Source: Xestospongia bergquistia
Taxonomy: Eukaryota > Porifera > Demospongiae > Haplosclerida > Petrosiidae
NCBI GenBank assembly: GCA_963965975.1
Contig: OZ014415.1
Span: 2,361,001-2,425,000, forward strand
Length of the DNA: 64,000 nucleotides
Direction: 5' to 3'
The position numbers were made by a program, and so were the translations under genes. Below the pieces are notes generated by a model that saw nothing but the letters and a program-made list of their open reading frames with translations, was not told the DNA's origin and did no database searches. Positions 46,140-58,115 of the stretch are shown piece after piece. Position 1 is the stretch's first letter. Each line of letters opens with the position of its first letter.

Positions 46140-47903
46140 ATGAACCCTTTAGCAGCTTCAAGCAGTCTCTACGACCTAAGGAGACAGAGTGAACTTCCAT
46201 CTCCTCATGATCTGAAAGATTATCTCCAGGACATTAATAGGAGACCATCATGGCTGGGACAAGAGAGAGAGACGTGTCAATGTTGTACATGGTCACCAAG
46301 AGCTAAAGCCTATAAGAATGTAGTGGGAGCTGGACTATCTTTTATGTGTCTTACTAGTGCACTGGTAGCACTAGTTAGTTTACAAAGTAGTCTTAATGAT
46401 GAAGATGGTTTGGGTTTAGCTACATTAGCTATAGTAAACTTTTCATTCTTGATATCTGGTTTGTTTGTCTCTACAGTCATTCGTATTTTAGGAACAAAGT
46501 ATACAGCTGCGCTATCATATGCTTTAGCTGGACTTTACATCATAGCAAACTTTTATCCTCGATGGTATACACTAGTACCAGTCGCTGTACTTGTAGGTAT
46601 AGGACTGGGTCCACAATTTGCCTCACTCAATGTTCATATTACAACTATTGCAATACGTTATGCTCCAGAACTTAAAGAGAATCCTGACTACTTGGTTTCT
46701 CTGTTCACTGGTATTCACACGATGTTCTTTAAGTTTTCATATATTCCTGGTAACTTGGCAACTACTATTATATTATTCAGTGAGCAAGCTCAAGTATCAA
46801 ATAGTAGTGATGATACTGGAATAATTGATACATCACTAGGCAGTGTATGTAATAACACTGAAGCTGCTACTCTTGATCCTTTGTATGTTTATATTTTGCT
46901 ATCAATTTTTGTTCTCTTTGATTTACTGGCTATTATCATATGTCTTACCTTAATGGATCATCTTGGAACAGAGACTAGATTTCGTTCATTTGGAAATGCT
47001 GTTAAAAGCTACTTAAAGAAACCAATTGTTGCTACATTTAAAATGTTTGCAGACTGGAAGATTTACATGATAATACCAATGATGATACTGGATGGATTTC
47101 TCTCATCATTTGTGCTTGGAAATTTTGCCAAGGTAATAAACTGTATATATAGGTTGTTTCATACATTGTACCAATGTTTCTATGTAGGCATATGTATCAG
47201 ACTGTATTGGTGTTCATTGGATTGGTTTGTTTGCCATGACTTATGGTATATGCAGTGGTCTGGCTGCTGTAATTGGTGGCCGTCTAGTAAAATGTGTTCC
47301 TCAGTTCATTATTGTCTATTGTTTAACTGCTATACTTTTATCTGTTGTACTTTTCTTGGTGTTTTGGGAGAAAACTCCAAGCTATGTTCTATCATTTGTT
47401 CCCACTGCTTTATTAGGAATTGGTGAAGGGACGTGGCACTCAGTTCCTCCAAGTAAATAAATCATTTTGTAATACTGCCTAAAGCATGTCTATACAAAAT
47501 CAATCTATTTGTATTACTTATGTAGCAGTGTCTACATAGCTGTCATTTCTTTATTAATAAATAATATAAGGCTAATGATTTAATTAATTATTATTTCTAT
47601 TGTTTGTCAATAGGTCTAGTTGGTATTTTGTTTCCAACCAAACAAGAACCAGCTTATAGTGTTATTCGTATGGGTCTTTCTACTGGGTACTTAACAGGTT
47701 TTCTTTTGGCTCTGTTTTTCAAAACTCCAATTCTTTTATGGATAGCATTCTCTTTGATTTTGATATCTCTAACAACATATTCTATACTTGTATTCAAGAC
47801 ATATACTAAAGAGCAGCTCTTTCCTTGTTATGCTAATCGTGAGGAAGAGAAAAATGATGGTGATATTGAATGTAAAGTGGAAAATGAAACAAATATAGAA
47901 TAA
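46140..47903 (+). CDS. UNC93A-like membrane protein 1, 515 aa
   Basis: Three exons: 46140-47132, 47188-47452, 47614-47903. They give a multi-pass membrane protein of the UNC93 branch of the major facilitator superfamily. N-terminal cytosolic part with SSLYDLRRQSELPSP and a conserved CQCCTWSPRAKAYKN, then helices starting VVGAGLSFMCLTSALVALVS followed by LQSSLND, the LQSS(L/I)N signature of the family. YTLVPVAVLVGIGLGPQFAS marks helix 4-5. A loop with VSNSSDDTGI and CNNTEA has glycosylation sites. The C-terminal half begins with AYVSDCIGVHWIGL. The start at 46140 is the first true ATG. Human UNC93A is poorly understood; UNC93B1 escorts Toll-like receptors. Function here is open. Confidence 0.9.
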
Positions 47904-48607
47904 TGCAATTGTATTATAAGATTTCCTAATAATCTATTTATAATTATAAGATGTTGTTAATAAAATGTAATATAAACTGAATTGTGAAAAATATATTACA
48001 GAATCATTTTTAGTGGGAAGTAAGAAGCAGACTGAGATATGTATATATATTATTAATTTATATAATTTTCAGTCTGGATTGGTCACAATATGCTAGACAA
48101 TAATAGTTATTATACTGCATGAATTTAATTCTGTAGAATTATAAAGGAATAAATTTAAGTCTTTACACTAAGGTGCAATAATATACCTTTTTAGTTTACC
48201 TGGATTGTTATAGAATTCAAGATTTCATGCTAATATAAGTTATCAAAGTTAATCAATTTATTAATTTAATTAATTGATAAAATAACATACAGTTAGTAAT
48301 TAATTCACCTGAGGTTTGTACCTGCCATTAGTTATAATAGAAATTGGTTGATTAAAAAAATCAGTGAATATTTTTTGGTGTACTGATTTTTATTTTATTC
48401 AATCATAAACAGTCTTTCTTACTTGATTTATAGTAAATCTGTAGTGAGTGCATATATGACATCTTCCCTCACATCAGACTCCTCAAGTTATTATGTTCAA
48501 ACATAATGAAATATTAATTTTAATAAGTTCCAAGATAAAATTACTAATAGATTACATAAATATTTAATTATAACATGAGCTCATTCATGTCTGTCTCACA
48601 GAAAATA
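47904..48607. other. Convergent 3' regions of UNC93A-like 1 and 2
   Basis: AT-rich, no coding signal. Several AATAAA-like signals for both directions. Confidence 0.5.
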
Positions 48608-50826
48608 TTATTCACTAATCTTTGGGGTGTGGTTTTCATTTATTTCAGCTTCTTCATTTTTTTCAATTTTGGAACAGCAAGGAAAGAGTTGTTCTTTAGT
48701 GAGGGTCTTGAAAACTAGTATTGAATAAGTTATTAATGATAATATAATCAGAGAGAATGCTATCCACAGCAGAACTTGAGTTTTCAAAAAGAGAGACATT
48801 GAAAATCCTACTAAATAACCTGTGGCTAGTCCCATACGAATAACACTGAATGCAGGCTCTTTCTTTGTTGGAAATAAGATACCTACAAGACCTAATATAA
48901 GATAATAGAAATGTGATTATAATTATATCAGTCTTCATCCTCATCACCATCATAATAATAAAATTGTATATAATCAGGACTACTAGAACAATAATTTTGA
49001 TCCCATATGGTATTAGGTTAATAAATAGACAACAGCTCTATTATATATAGAAGTATAGTCTTGTAATAGTTCTTGGCTCTCCAGATATACTTTATACTGA
49101 CTGTCCATTAGTATATTTTTCTTAATTCATAAATTCCATTCTTTTAAATTATATCTCTTATACTGTCTAAAGCAATATTAATAATAACAATATTATCAAA
49201 CCTACAGCCTAAATTTTGACTTGACATTTTTTTTTTAGAAAAGGATGCCACGTGTTATACAAATTATAAATTGTTATGCCACAGATTCTTGGCTTACTTG
49301 GTGGAATCGAATGCCATATCCCTTCAGTCATTCCTAACAAAGGAATAGTTATAAATGGCACAATATAACTAGGTTCTCTCTTCCAAAGCAACAAAAAGAG
49401 GACTACAGAAATCGATAATATCCCAGTGACATAAACAATAATAAATTGAGGGATACATTTCACCAGACGACCACCAGTTACAGCACTTAGACCACTACAA
49501 ATACCATATGGCATTACTACTAAACCAATCCAATGAACACCAATGCAATCTGATACATATGTCTATAAAAAAGAATACATAAACACAATATGGCCAAAAA
49601 AGACCATATTCCTCCTATTGGCTTAACAAACAAAAGTAGAAAGGTCACATGTGTTCTTACTAGTTTGATATTACGTGTAATTTAAACTGTAAATATCACA
49701 ACTAGAAATTATTTTCTACTTAATAACTGACCAAATATATTGTAAGACTTGTTTCATAATATTTTTTGCAACTCACCTTTGCAAAAATTCCTAGCACAAA
49801 TGACGACAGAAATCCATCAAGTAACATCATAGTAAATATCATATAAATCTTCCAGTCTGCAAACATCTTTATTGTAGCAATGATAGGTTTATTAAAGTAG
49901 ATTTTGAAAGCATTTTTCCATGAACGAAATCTAGTCTCTGTTCCAAGATGATCCATTAAGGTAAGACATATGATAATAGCCAGTAAATCAAGGAGAACAA
50001 AAAATGAGATCAACATATAAACATACAAAGGATCAAGAGTAGCAGCTTCAGTGTTATTACATACACTACCTAGTGATGTATCAATTATTCCAGTATCATC
50101 ACTATTATTTGATACTTGAGCTTGCTCACTAAATAATATAATAGTAGTTGCCAAGTTACCAGGAATATACGACAATTTAGAAAACATTGCAAGAATACTT
50201 AAGAACAATGAAACTATGTATTCTGGAGTTTCTTTTAGAGTTTTAGCATATCGCAAAGCTGTAGTGGTCATATGAACATTGAGAGAAGAGAAAATAGTTC
50301 CAAGTCCCAAACCTAAGCACACTGCTCCTGGTACGAGTGTATACCATTGAGGGTAATAGTTTAGTAGAGAAAATACCGAAAAGAATACAATAGAGATTAA
50401 AGCAGTATATTTTGTTCCAAATATATAGATTATTGATGAATTAAAAAGACCAGAAACAAGAAAAACTCCATTAGTTATTGCTAATGAAGCTATCCCCAAA
50501 CCACCTTCACTATTGAGACTACTTTGCAGACTAACTAGTGCTATCATTGCACTTACAACTAACATAAAGGATAGCCCAGCTCCTAGAAGATTTTTGTAAG
50601 CCTTGGCTTTAGGTGTCCATGTACAACACTGACATGTCTCTTTCTGTTCTTCCAACAATGATGGTCTCCTTTTAGAGTTCTGGACAAAATCTTTGAGTTC
50701 TTGAGGAGATAGAAGTTCACTCTGTCTCCTAATGTCATTCAGACTATTAAAAGTTTGGACAACGTCTTTTAGCTCATGAGAAGGCGCTTCTCTTTCACTA
50801 TGGTTACACAAAGTATTTGAAAACAT
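48608..50826 (-). CDS. UNC93A-like membrane protein 2, 532 aa
   Basis: Exons 50826-49777, 49562-49298, 48891-48608; total 1599 bases in frame. Same architecture as copy 1, with the middle exon again exactly 265 bases. It is the most diverged of the four: the N-terminus is about 20 residues longer and holds two related segments (SHELKDVVQTFNSLNDIRRQ and SPQELKDFVQNSKRR), as if the tail motif were duplicated. Helix 4-5 reads YTLVPGAVCLGLGLGTIFSS instead of VGIGLGPQFAS. The segment around SDDTGIIDTSLGSVCNN is identical to the other copies, which hints at gene conversion or strong constraint there. Confidence 0.9.
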
Positions 50827-51079
50827 GACGCAATAATTGTCTCATGCCATGACCTTCACGCCCCTTAATTATATGTACGAGTATGTATCGTCCCCAGACT
50901 CCCACTTGTTAACGCGGAAAGCGTGGTCCTTTGCAACTCTCCAATGAAAAGAGAAGAAAGTCATCATCTAATAATAGAGCAAGTACATGTCAATAGAAAG
51001 AGAATGTAAGAGTTTACTGTTTAGTAAAAAAATAATACAAAACAAATACTCTCCATAAAGTCTTTTATTTAAGACAGAA

Positions 51080-51400
51080 CTAATGAGGTAGATATCGGCC
51101 AGCTTGTCTCATTACCCATATTGGTACTTTCTCTATCTCCTCGTCTTGTGTGGTTCTGAGAATGAGGCCATTCTTTAGTGAAAGGAAAGACTTGATGGTG
51201 CAGCCATTTTGTAGACAAAGGTAGTTCATGTAACGAGAGAGTTGATGGCCCTGAACTCTTGATAGATGGTTAATTTTAATAAACCCCTCCCTATAATAAC
51301 TAGTTTTAGTGGGAAAATTGATGCCAATTTCATTTGCCATTCCTAGGTAACTCTTTGAATTAACGTAAAAAGATCTTGCTGTCTCTGCTTCCTTCATCAT
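51080..51400 (-). pseudogene. Truncated uroporphyrinogen decarboxylase (UROD) N-terminal fragment
   Basis: The last 33 codons read LKNGLILRTTQDEEIEKVPI then WVMRQAGRYLP, the conserved N-terminal UROD motif (P.WVMRQAGRYLPE in heme-synthesis UROD, which turns uroporphyrinogen III into coproporphyrinogen III). The frame stops one codon after YLP (H, stop), exactly where E(F/Y)R should follow, and no further UROD exon is seen. About 70 codons of unrelated open sequence precede it, starting MMKEAETARSFYV. An AATAAAAG signal follows the stop. A broken exon-1 copy is the best reading; a novel short gene built on it cannot be excluded. Confidence 0.7.
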
Positions 51401-51667
51401 ATTTTGCTATCAATTTGTTAGAGTTATGAACAAAATGAATATTACACAACTGTAACAAATGAAAGGAGATGTTGTTACATCAAAGATGAAGATAAAAGGT
51501 TCCTTTTGAAGACCTCTATACATCAACTTTATACTTACCCACTAACCCAAGAAATGTTATGTCCAGACAGAGAGGTAAGAATAGGATATGTAGGAATATA
51601 GAGAGATATTGGAGATAAGACTGGATGGTTAGGGTGGCCTCATAAGTAGACTGGTTGAAAGACCAAG

Positions 51668-51762
51668 GGAACTACACAATTTTAAAACTTAAAAGCCATT
51701 GCTGTGAAGTCAGAGTGAGCATGCTTTGTTAGGCTTGGTGGGTTCTAAATTGTGTAGCGTCC
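51668..51762. mobile_element. Tiny fold-back element
   Basis: GGAACTACACAATTT at the left end is matched by the complement of the right end, GGACGCTACACAATTTAGAAC, around a 55-base loop. No clear target duplication, so class unknown. Confidence 0.5.
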
Positions 51763-52380
51763 ATTTAGTCCATGAGTCTAATCAATTTAATGAATCAATA
51801 GTAACACAAGTTGAAGGAACCAGTGAACAATTAAGAAAGCCCAGAAAGTACCTAAAATATAGTTGTAATATAATATTCCTCAAATAACAATTTACAAAAA
51901 CGATCAGTTTAAACAACATGTGCTCTCGTTTATTAATTATTAATGTTAATTACTATCCTACATAGTTATCTATATCTGACCAATCAGATTGCTTGATTTA
52001 ATAATTAGACTGTATGTACAATCTAATATACATCTAGTGAGTTTTTAAATGAGATTTGCTAGGACAAAAAATATATCTCTATCTATGCAGCATAATGTAC
52101 TGTACTTGTATTATCTTACATGTAATGTGTAGTAATTAATGTAATAAACCAGATAATGTGATGATGTACTCATGTACAGGAGATAAAGTAACATGTTATT
52201 TATTTATTATTAATAATGCCTTACAGTATACACATTTATTGAGTTATTAGTAACAAACAGATCTATAAACTTAATATTATACTGTATTACATTGTACTAT
52301 ACATTACATACAAGTACCTGTATATGCAATGTACATATGTGTATAATTACATGTATTATATTCTAATCTTTTATTTACAG

Positions 52381-53474
52381 GACCAAATATTTAGGTGAAG
52401 ATTTCGCTAATGCAGATACTAGTCTAACCAGTCAATTCTTTATTCATGACTTAGATCAGGTAAGTTAAATATCATGGATATAATATTATACTACATATAT
52501 TATAACATGAACTAACCCTAATTATTTTAATAAGAGCATATGTACAAACAGTCAAACACACAATATAGTAGAATATGTAGATATAAATAAAGTGTTACTA
52601 TATTCTGTTCAAGTTGAGAATGAACACTAACTCAGTGTTATAACTCAGGCTAGATATGAACTAGAGAGAAATTGTTAGCACCATTCAAAACACCTTGTTA
52701 GTCTGCAAATGTTAACAAAACTAGAGTGCTAGCTAGTTAAAGAAGTTATAAACTATAAATTGGATATAAAATGTTAGTGTTCTTTCCATTTCATGTTGAC
52801 CTGGTAACATGCATAATTTGCATGTTATTACTTGTATAAGTTCTAGCCTTTTTATTTGCTAATAATGTCAAAGTATCTTATTTCAATCGAAGATGTACAC
52901 TATAATATGGTAGTCTTTCTGTCTAACTTACAATAGAGATTTGAAAGATTTGTAAGGAGTATTATTCTCAATGTATGAGGCATCTACATGAGTCATTGAG
53001 AGAGTAACATCACTTACATCATTTCTAGTTGTATATAAAACTACCCCTGTAACTTCTTAAAACAGTGACCCATTGTCTCGATATTAAACTTGATGTCAGA
53101 ACCATCCATGCATATTTAATCAACCCCTTCATCATCCTTTAACCCTTTGTGTATGTGTCGTAGTAATCCTGAATGTTCTATCTGTATTTGTTTCAAAATG
53201 TTCTATATCTGTCTGTTGTATACAATTGAATTATTAACTCCTTGTTTCATAATTGTTCCCTTTGTGTGTGTGTGTGTTTTATAATCCTGTTTTGTTAGCC
53301 CTCTCTCTTTGTATAATTCTGAAATATTAACCCTTTGTGTCTGTCCTATTATCCTCTATTGTTAATTGCAAATCTATTTTTTCTTAACTGTAGATATTAC
53401 ATGGAGGAGAACTGATAGAGTTTTACAAATCTCATGTTCTACTCTGTAATATTTCTTCATATCTTTTAAATTGA
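52381..53474 (+). CDS. Unrecognised two-exon 3' gene end
   Basis: Exon 52381-52459 lies between a good acceptor (TTATTTACAG) and donor (CAGGTAAGT) and reads TKYLGEDFANADTSLTSQFF then IHDLDQ. Exon 53394-53474, after CTTAACTGTAG, continues in phase as ILHGGELIEFYKSHVLLCN and ISSYLLN-stop. The phase agreement and splice signals support a real or recently real unit, but no start or upstream exons were found, and I do not know the family. It could be a gene fragment left by the rearrangements around the UNC93A-like genes. Confidence 0.35.
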
Positions 53475-53568
53475 AAACAATGACTTAATGCTCACAAAAT
53501 GTTATGGTATGTTTGTCTCTGGTTTGATTAGCAAGAGTAACAGTCTACTCAACATATGAAAATAATTT

Positions 53569-53955
53569 CAGCAACTACATGCACTTTTAAGGGAGTAAAG
53601 AGAGAGAAAAAGAAAGAGAAAGAGAACTGACCTGACTGAATCTCCACGATTAAAAGTCTTCTCATGGACAGTAATCACATGAAAACATTAAAGAATTGAT
53701 TCCTGATAACATGCCAGAGTCTAAGACAGTAATCACATGGCAATCAGAGAATTGATTTCTGAACCAGAAAATTGATTCCTCACAAGAACCACAAAATTGA
53801 TCCCTATCAATAAAACCAGAGGAAAGAAGAACCACAGAATTGATTACTGTACCTATACTTGTATACTGTCAATCCTTGTGGTCATATGATAATAATACAA
53901 TTATTACCCACTTAGCTATGGATTCTAGTAGACAGTATCATATCATGTTCATCAC
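53569..53955 (+). repeat. Palindrome-flanking direct repeat, copy a (with 59519-59943)
   Basis: Starts CAGCAACTACATGCACTTTT and ends TATCATGTTCATCAC, matching 59519-59943 in the same orientation. The inner part is built from short AATTGATTCCT units, of which copy b has one more. Confidence 0.9.
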
Positions 53956-54150
53956 CAGACTAAAATGTGAAAAACCCACCATAATCAGCACCAGTACCTC
54001 AAAAACGTAAAATATATCTTAACTGCAGAATAATTTTTCGAGGGAGAATCATTCTGTAACTATTTTGAACTGGATTGCTGCTAAAAATTTGCATGAATGG
54101 AGAGATCCTAACCTTTTCCATCGGAGCTGTTCTTACAGGAAAAGCACGAT

Positions 54151-54230
54151 CAGGAGCATCAGCTTCTAGAGACCCTGTAAAGATCATCAGTAATCAGTCC
54201 AAGTAAGAGCTTCAAGGAGATCCAGTTAGA
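54151..54230 (+). repeat. Arm-end direct repeat, left outer
   Basis: CAGGAGCATCAGCTTCTAGA through GGAGATCCAGT. The same about 80-90 base block is at 57226-57313 (same orientation), and inverted at 60426-60501 and 63741-63826. It thus brackets the UNC93A-like gene in each arm. Confidence 0.85.
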
Positions 54231-54664
54231 ACATCGGTAGTTATACACAGGAGAACCAATTGAGAAAATCACTAAGTCCAGGTCAGGTGTCTGATAAGTT
54301 CACTTACTATGCTTCATTTTATCAACCTTACAAAGCTAACAGGCAAACCCCACTATTGGGTTCTTGTCAGAAACTTCATGAAACTATGTAACAATTATGT
54401 TCTGTAGAATTACAGCTACAAATTTGTGTCTTGGATTGATAATGACATAATTAGTATTACTGATAATGATTTCAATTATTGTGTATCTTCATATAAGTAT
54501 AATAGTGTACTAGCTAACCACTGAAAAATGAGGATACCCCATAAACCGGGACATTTGAATAAGTCACAGTGGTGTCTGGATATATGGATTCCACTGTATT
54601 GATTAATGCGTTAATAATAAATATTATATAAAACAATTTAATAAAATTAATGTTGACATTATTA

Positions 54665-56515
54665 TTATTGATTATTAGAATTATCACCTGCATCTACTTC
54701 CTTGTTATCCTTTTCCTCATGTTTAGCATAACAAGGAAAGAGTTGTTCTTTTGTATGTGTCTTAAAGACAAGTATAGAATATGTTGTCAGTGATATTATA
54801 ATCAGAGAGAATGCTATCCATAAAAGAACTTTAAAGTTTAAAAAGATAGCAGATAAAAATCCTATCACATAGCCTGTAGAAAGTCCCATACGAATAGCAC
54901 TGAATGCTGGTTCTTTTTTATGTTGAAATAAAATTCCAACTAGACCTGAAAAAGAATGTAACAGAAAATAAATTATGACATATGTACATGCAAAGGAATA
55001 CATTGATCAATACGACTATTTAAATAGCAATATTGAATGCCACAGCTGTGTCATGTGATTACAGGTATGTATACAGTATGACTTCTATTCTTTATATAGA
55101 GACATAGACAATACTATAATAATTATTACACTCAGCAAATTGCATGCATATACAATACATAAGCTCATTTCCCTGGCTTCCTCAACACACGTAATACTCA
55201 CTTGGTGGAACAGAGTGACATATCCCCTCACATATTCCTAATATCAACGTTGGAACAAATGTCAAAATATAACTTGGCTTTCTCTCCCAGAACAACAAGA
55301 ACAACACAGTAGACATTAGTATACTTAAGGAGATGTAGACAATAACAAATTGTGGAATACACTTCACAAGACGACCACCAAATGCAGCAGATAGAGCACT
55401 AGATATTCCATAAGTCATGGCAAATAAACCAATCCAATGAACACCAATACAGTCTGATACATATGTCTATATATGTATACAAACTTAAAATACTATCAAA
55501 ATGTCTATCTAATAACACTAACCTTGGCAAAAATTCCTAACACAAATGATGTGAGAAATCCATCCAGTATCATCATTGGTAATATCATATAAATCCTCCA
55601 ATTTATGAACATTTTAAGTGTAGCAACAATTGGTTTCTTTAAGTAGATTTTAACAGCATTTCCAAATGATTGAAATCTAGTCTCTGTTCCAAGATGATCC
55701 ATTAAGGTAAGACATGTGATAATAGCCAGTAAATCAAGGAAGACAAAAAATGATATCAAAATATAAACATACGAATGATCAAGAGTAGCAGCTTCAGTGT
55801 TATTACATACACTACCTAGTGATGTATCAATTATTCCAGTATCATCGCTACTATTTGATACTTGAGCTCGCTCACTGAATAATATAATAGTAGTTGCCAA
55901 GTTACCAGGAATATATGAAAACTTAAAGAACATTGTGTGAATACCAGTGAACAGAGAAACCAAGTAGTCAGGATTCTCTTTAAGTGCTGGAGCATAACGT
56001 ATTGCAATAGTTGTAATATGAGTATTGAGTGAGGCAAATTGTGGACCTAGTCCTATACCTACAAGTACAGTGACTGGTACTAGTGTATACCATTGAGGAT
56101 AAAAGTTTGCTAAAGTATAAGTTGTTAGAAGTATATATGAAAAAAGCGCAGTGTATTTTGTTCCTAGAATACGAATAACAGTTGAAGCAAACAGGCCTGA
56201 TACTAAAAACACACCATCACTGATAGCAAGGGTAGCTAATCCCAAACCTTGTTCATCATTGAGGCTACTCTGTAGACCAACCAGTGCTACCAATGCACTA
56301 AAAATAAACATAAAGGAAAGCCCAGCTCCCAGTAGGTTCTTGTAGGCTTTAGCTCTTGGTGACCATGTACAACATTGACATGTCTCCTTCTCTTGTTCCA
56401 GACATGATGGTTTCCTCTTAGTATTCTGGATAAAGTCTCTCAATTCATAAGGAGAAGGAAGCTCACTCTGCCTCCTTAGATCATATAGACTGCTTGAAGT
56501 TTCTATAGATTCCAT
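54665..56515 (-). CDS. UNC93A-like membrane protein 3, 512 aa
   Basis: Exons 56515-55523, 55466-55202, 54945-54665; total 1539 bases in frame. Architecture as copy 1. By my alignment it differs from copy 4 at 13 of the first 331 residues (for example KPSC against KPSW, LVALVGL against AVALIGL, RFQSFG against RFRSFG), with identical exon sizes. A Trp to Cys change sits just before EQEKETCQCCTW. The gene lies in the left palindrome arm and points away from copy 4, so the two share a long divergent upstream region. Confidence 0.92.
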
Positions 56516-57225
56516 GATAACCTTTCCATAGCTCCACCCACAGATTAGTTCTGATTAGCATTTGATGGGTAGGCTTAGCTCCTATCTGTTTAGGTGATAG
56601 TTTATTGTGAATAGCATAATGTTTTCATTAGTTAAAAATATAAATATGATTATAATTTAATCATTTGTGCATATTTTTGATGATCATCATGTTTACCACA
56701 TTTTCTAGCTGAGCTACAAAGAAGACAGAAACTGATTTTAAAACACAAATACAGCTAGGAATAGCACTCTTCACATATTAACTTTAGGCTTCTTAATTTA
56801 ATTTGCTCTCAGAGGTTTTAACCCTAGACAAAGTACTGGTGACATGCATTACTATTTTTAGTAAAGATGTGGTTACACAGAGAAGGCTCTATATAAGTGT
56901 TCTAATATATTGGTAACAAAATCTGGTCAGTAATGTATTAATATTAATACAACATTGTTAAATCAAAAGACTGTCTCACTTCTCTTCTACTCAAGAAAGA
57001 TTTCAGAGAAATGAAGAGCCTCTCTTTCTTGGGAGGTGACTACAGTCAATTTTGTGTGTTTAAGACAACGGCTATTAGTACGACACAGGAAGTGCATACT
57101 TCAATGAGAAATTAATACTATACCCTAGACCTTAAACATTAGAACCTAAGTGTATTAATTTTGCATTGCAGAATGTGCTTCTTGTACTGTTTATGAATAA
57201 CCACTACATGTATTTCAATGTCAGT

Positions 57226-57313
57226 CAGGAGCATCAGCTTCTAGAGATCCTGTAAAGGATATCAGTACTAGTGATTAATCAAAGTAAGAGATTCCAGGAG
57301 ATCCAGTCAGTCC
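57226..57313 (+). repeat. Arm-end direct repeat, left inner
   Basis: Second copy of the block at 54151-54230, with a short extra stretch in the middle (ATATCAGTACTAGTGATT). Confidence 0.85.
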
Positions 57314-57889
57314 TTCTATACAGAAAAAAAACATTTATTAAAAATTTTAAGGTTGCATGTACTGACTACTCAGTACTACTCATGAAGATGTTAGCATGGA
57401 GAATTGCCTTAGTTGTATGCAAACAAATGAAGACACTTATCTTCGTTCTAACTTTAAATATAAACTGTTACATTTAAATACATATATATAGTAGCTATTC
57501 ATACAGCACTGGAAGCACATACTCCAATGCTAAATTAATACTTTTAAGTTCTAATGTTAGGGTCTAGAGTATTAATTTCTCATTGAAGTATGCACTTCCT
57601 GCCCCATACTAATGCCATTGTTCTTAAATACATGAAAGAGTCTATAGTCAACTTCAAAAAAGAGAGACTCTTCATTTCTTGTGTGTGTGCTGTGTGTGTA
57701 GGTTGTTTGGTCCTTTTTCACTTCCTCTGTCTCTTTTCACTCTCCATCCAGCTGTCTCTCTATCCTTCCATCCACTTCTCATTCATTCTTTAGTAATCCA
57801 GTTGTTATTCTTCTCTTTCTCCTTCTATGTTCTCAACTTGTGGACTGACTGGACTCTTGGGAACTCTCTATCCTCTATTTCCTGCAATT

Positions 57890-58115
57890 GTTGGATTGGA
57901 GACCTTCACTGGACTTCTTGTTGGATTGGAGTGGAGACCTTCATTGGACTTCTTGTTGGATTGGAGACCTTCACTGGACTTCTTGTTGGATTGAAGACCT
58001 TCACTGGGCTTCTTGTTGGATTGGAGACCTTCACTGGACTTCTTGTTGGATTGGAGTGGAGACCTTCATTGGACATCTTGTTGGATTGGAGACATTCACT
58101 GGACTTCTTGGGGAC
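57890..58115 (+). repeat. 30-base minisatellite in the palindrome spacer
   Basis: Unit TTGGATTGGAGACCTTCACT plus GGACTTCTTG, about seven copies, some with an extra AGTGG. The length allows long spurious frames (repeated LDWRPSLD or TFTGLLVG) that I do not accept as genes. Confidence 0.95.

Larger units (their letters stand above)
53987..57436. repeat. Palindrome left arm
   Basis: Inverted copy of 59974-64000. Carries UNC93A-like 3 with flanks. Outer end: GTACCTCAAAAACGTAAAAT at 53995 corresponds to the last bases of the window. Inner end: the segment from GTACTGACTACTCAGTAC to about 57436 matches the complement of 59974-60055. The central spacer between arms is about 2.5 kb. Confidence 0.92.
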
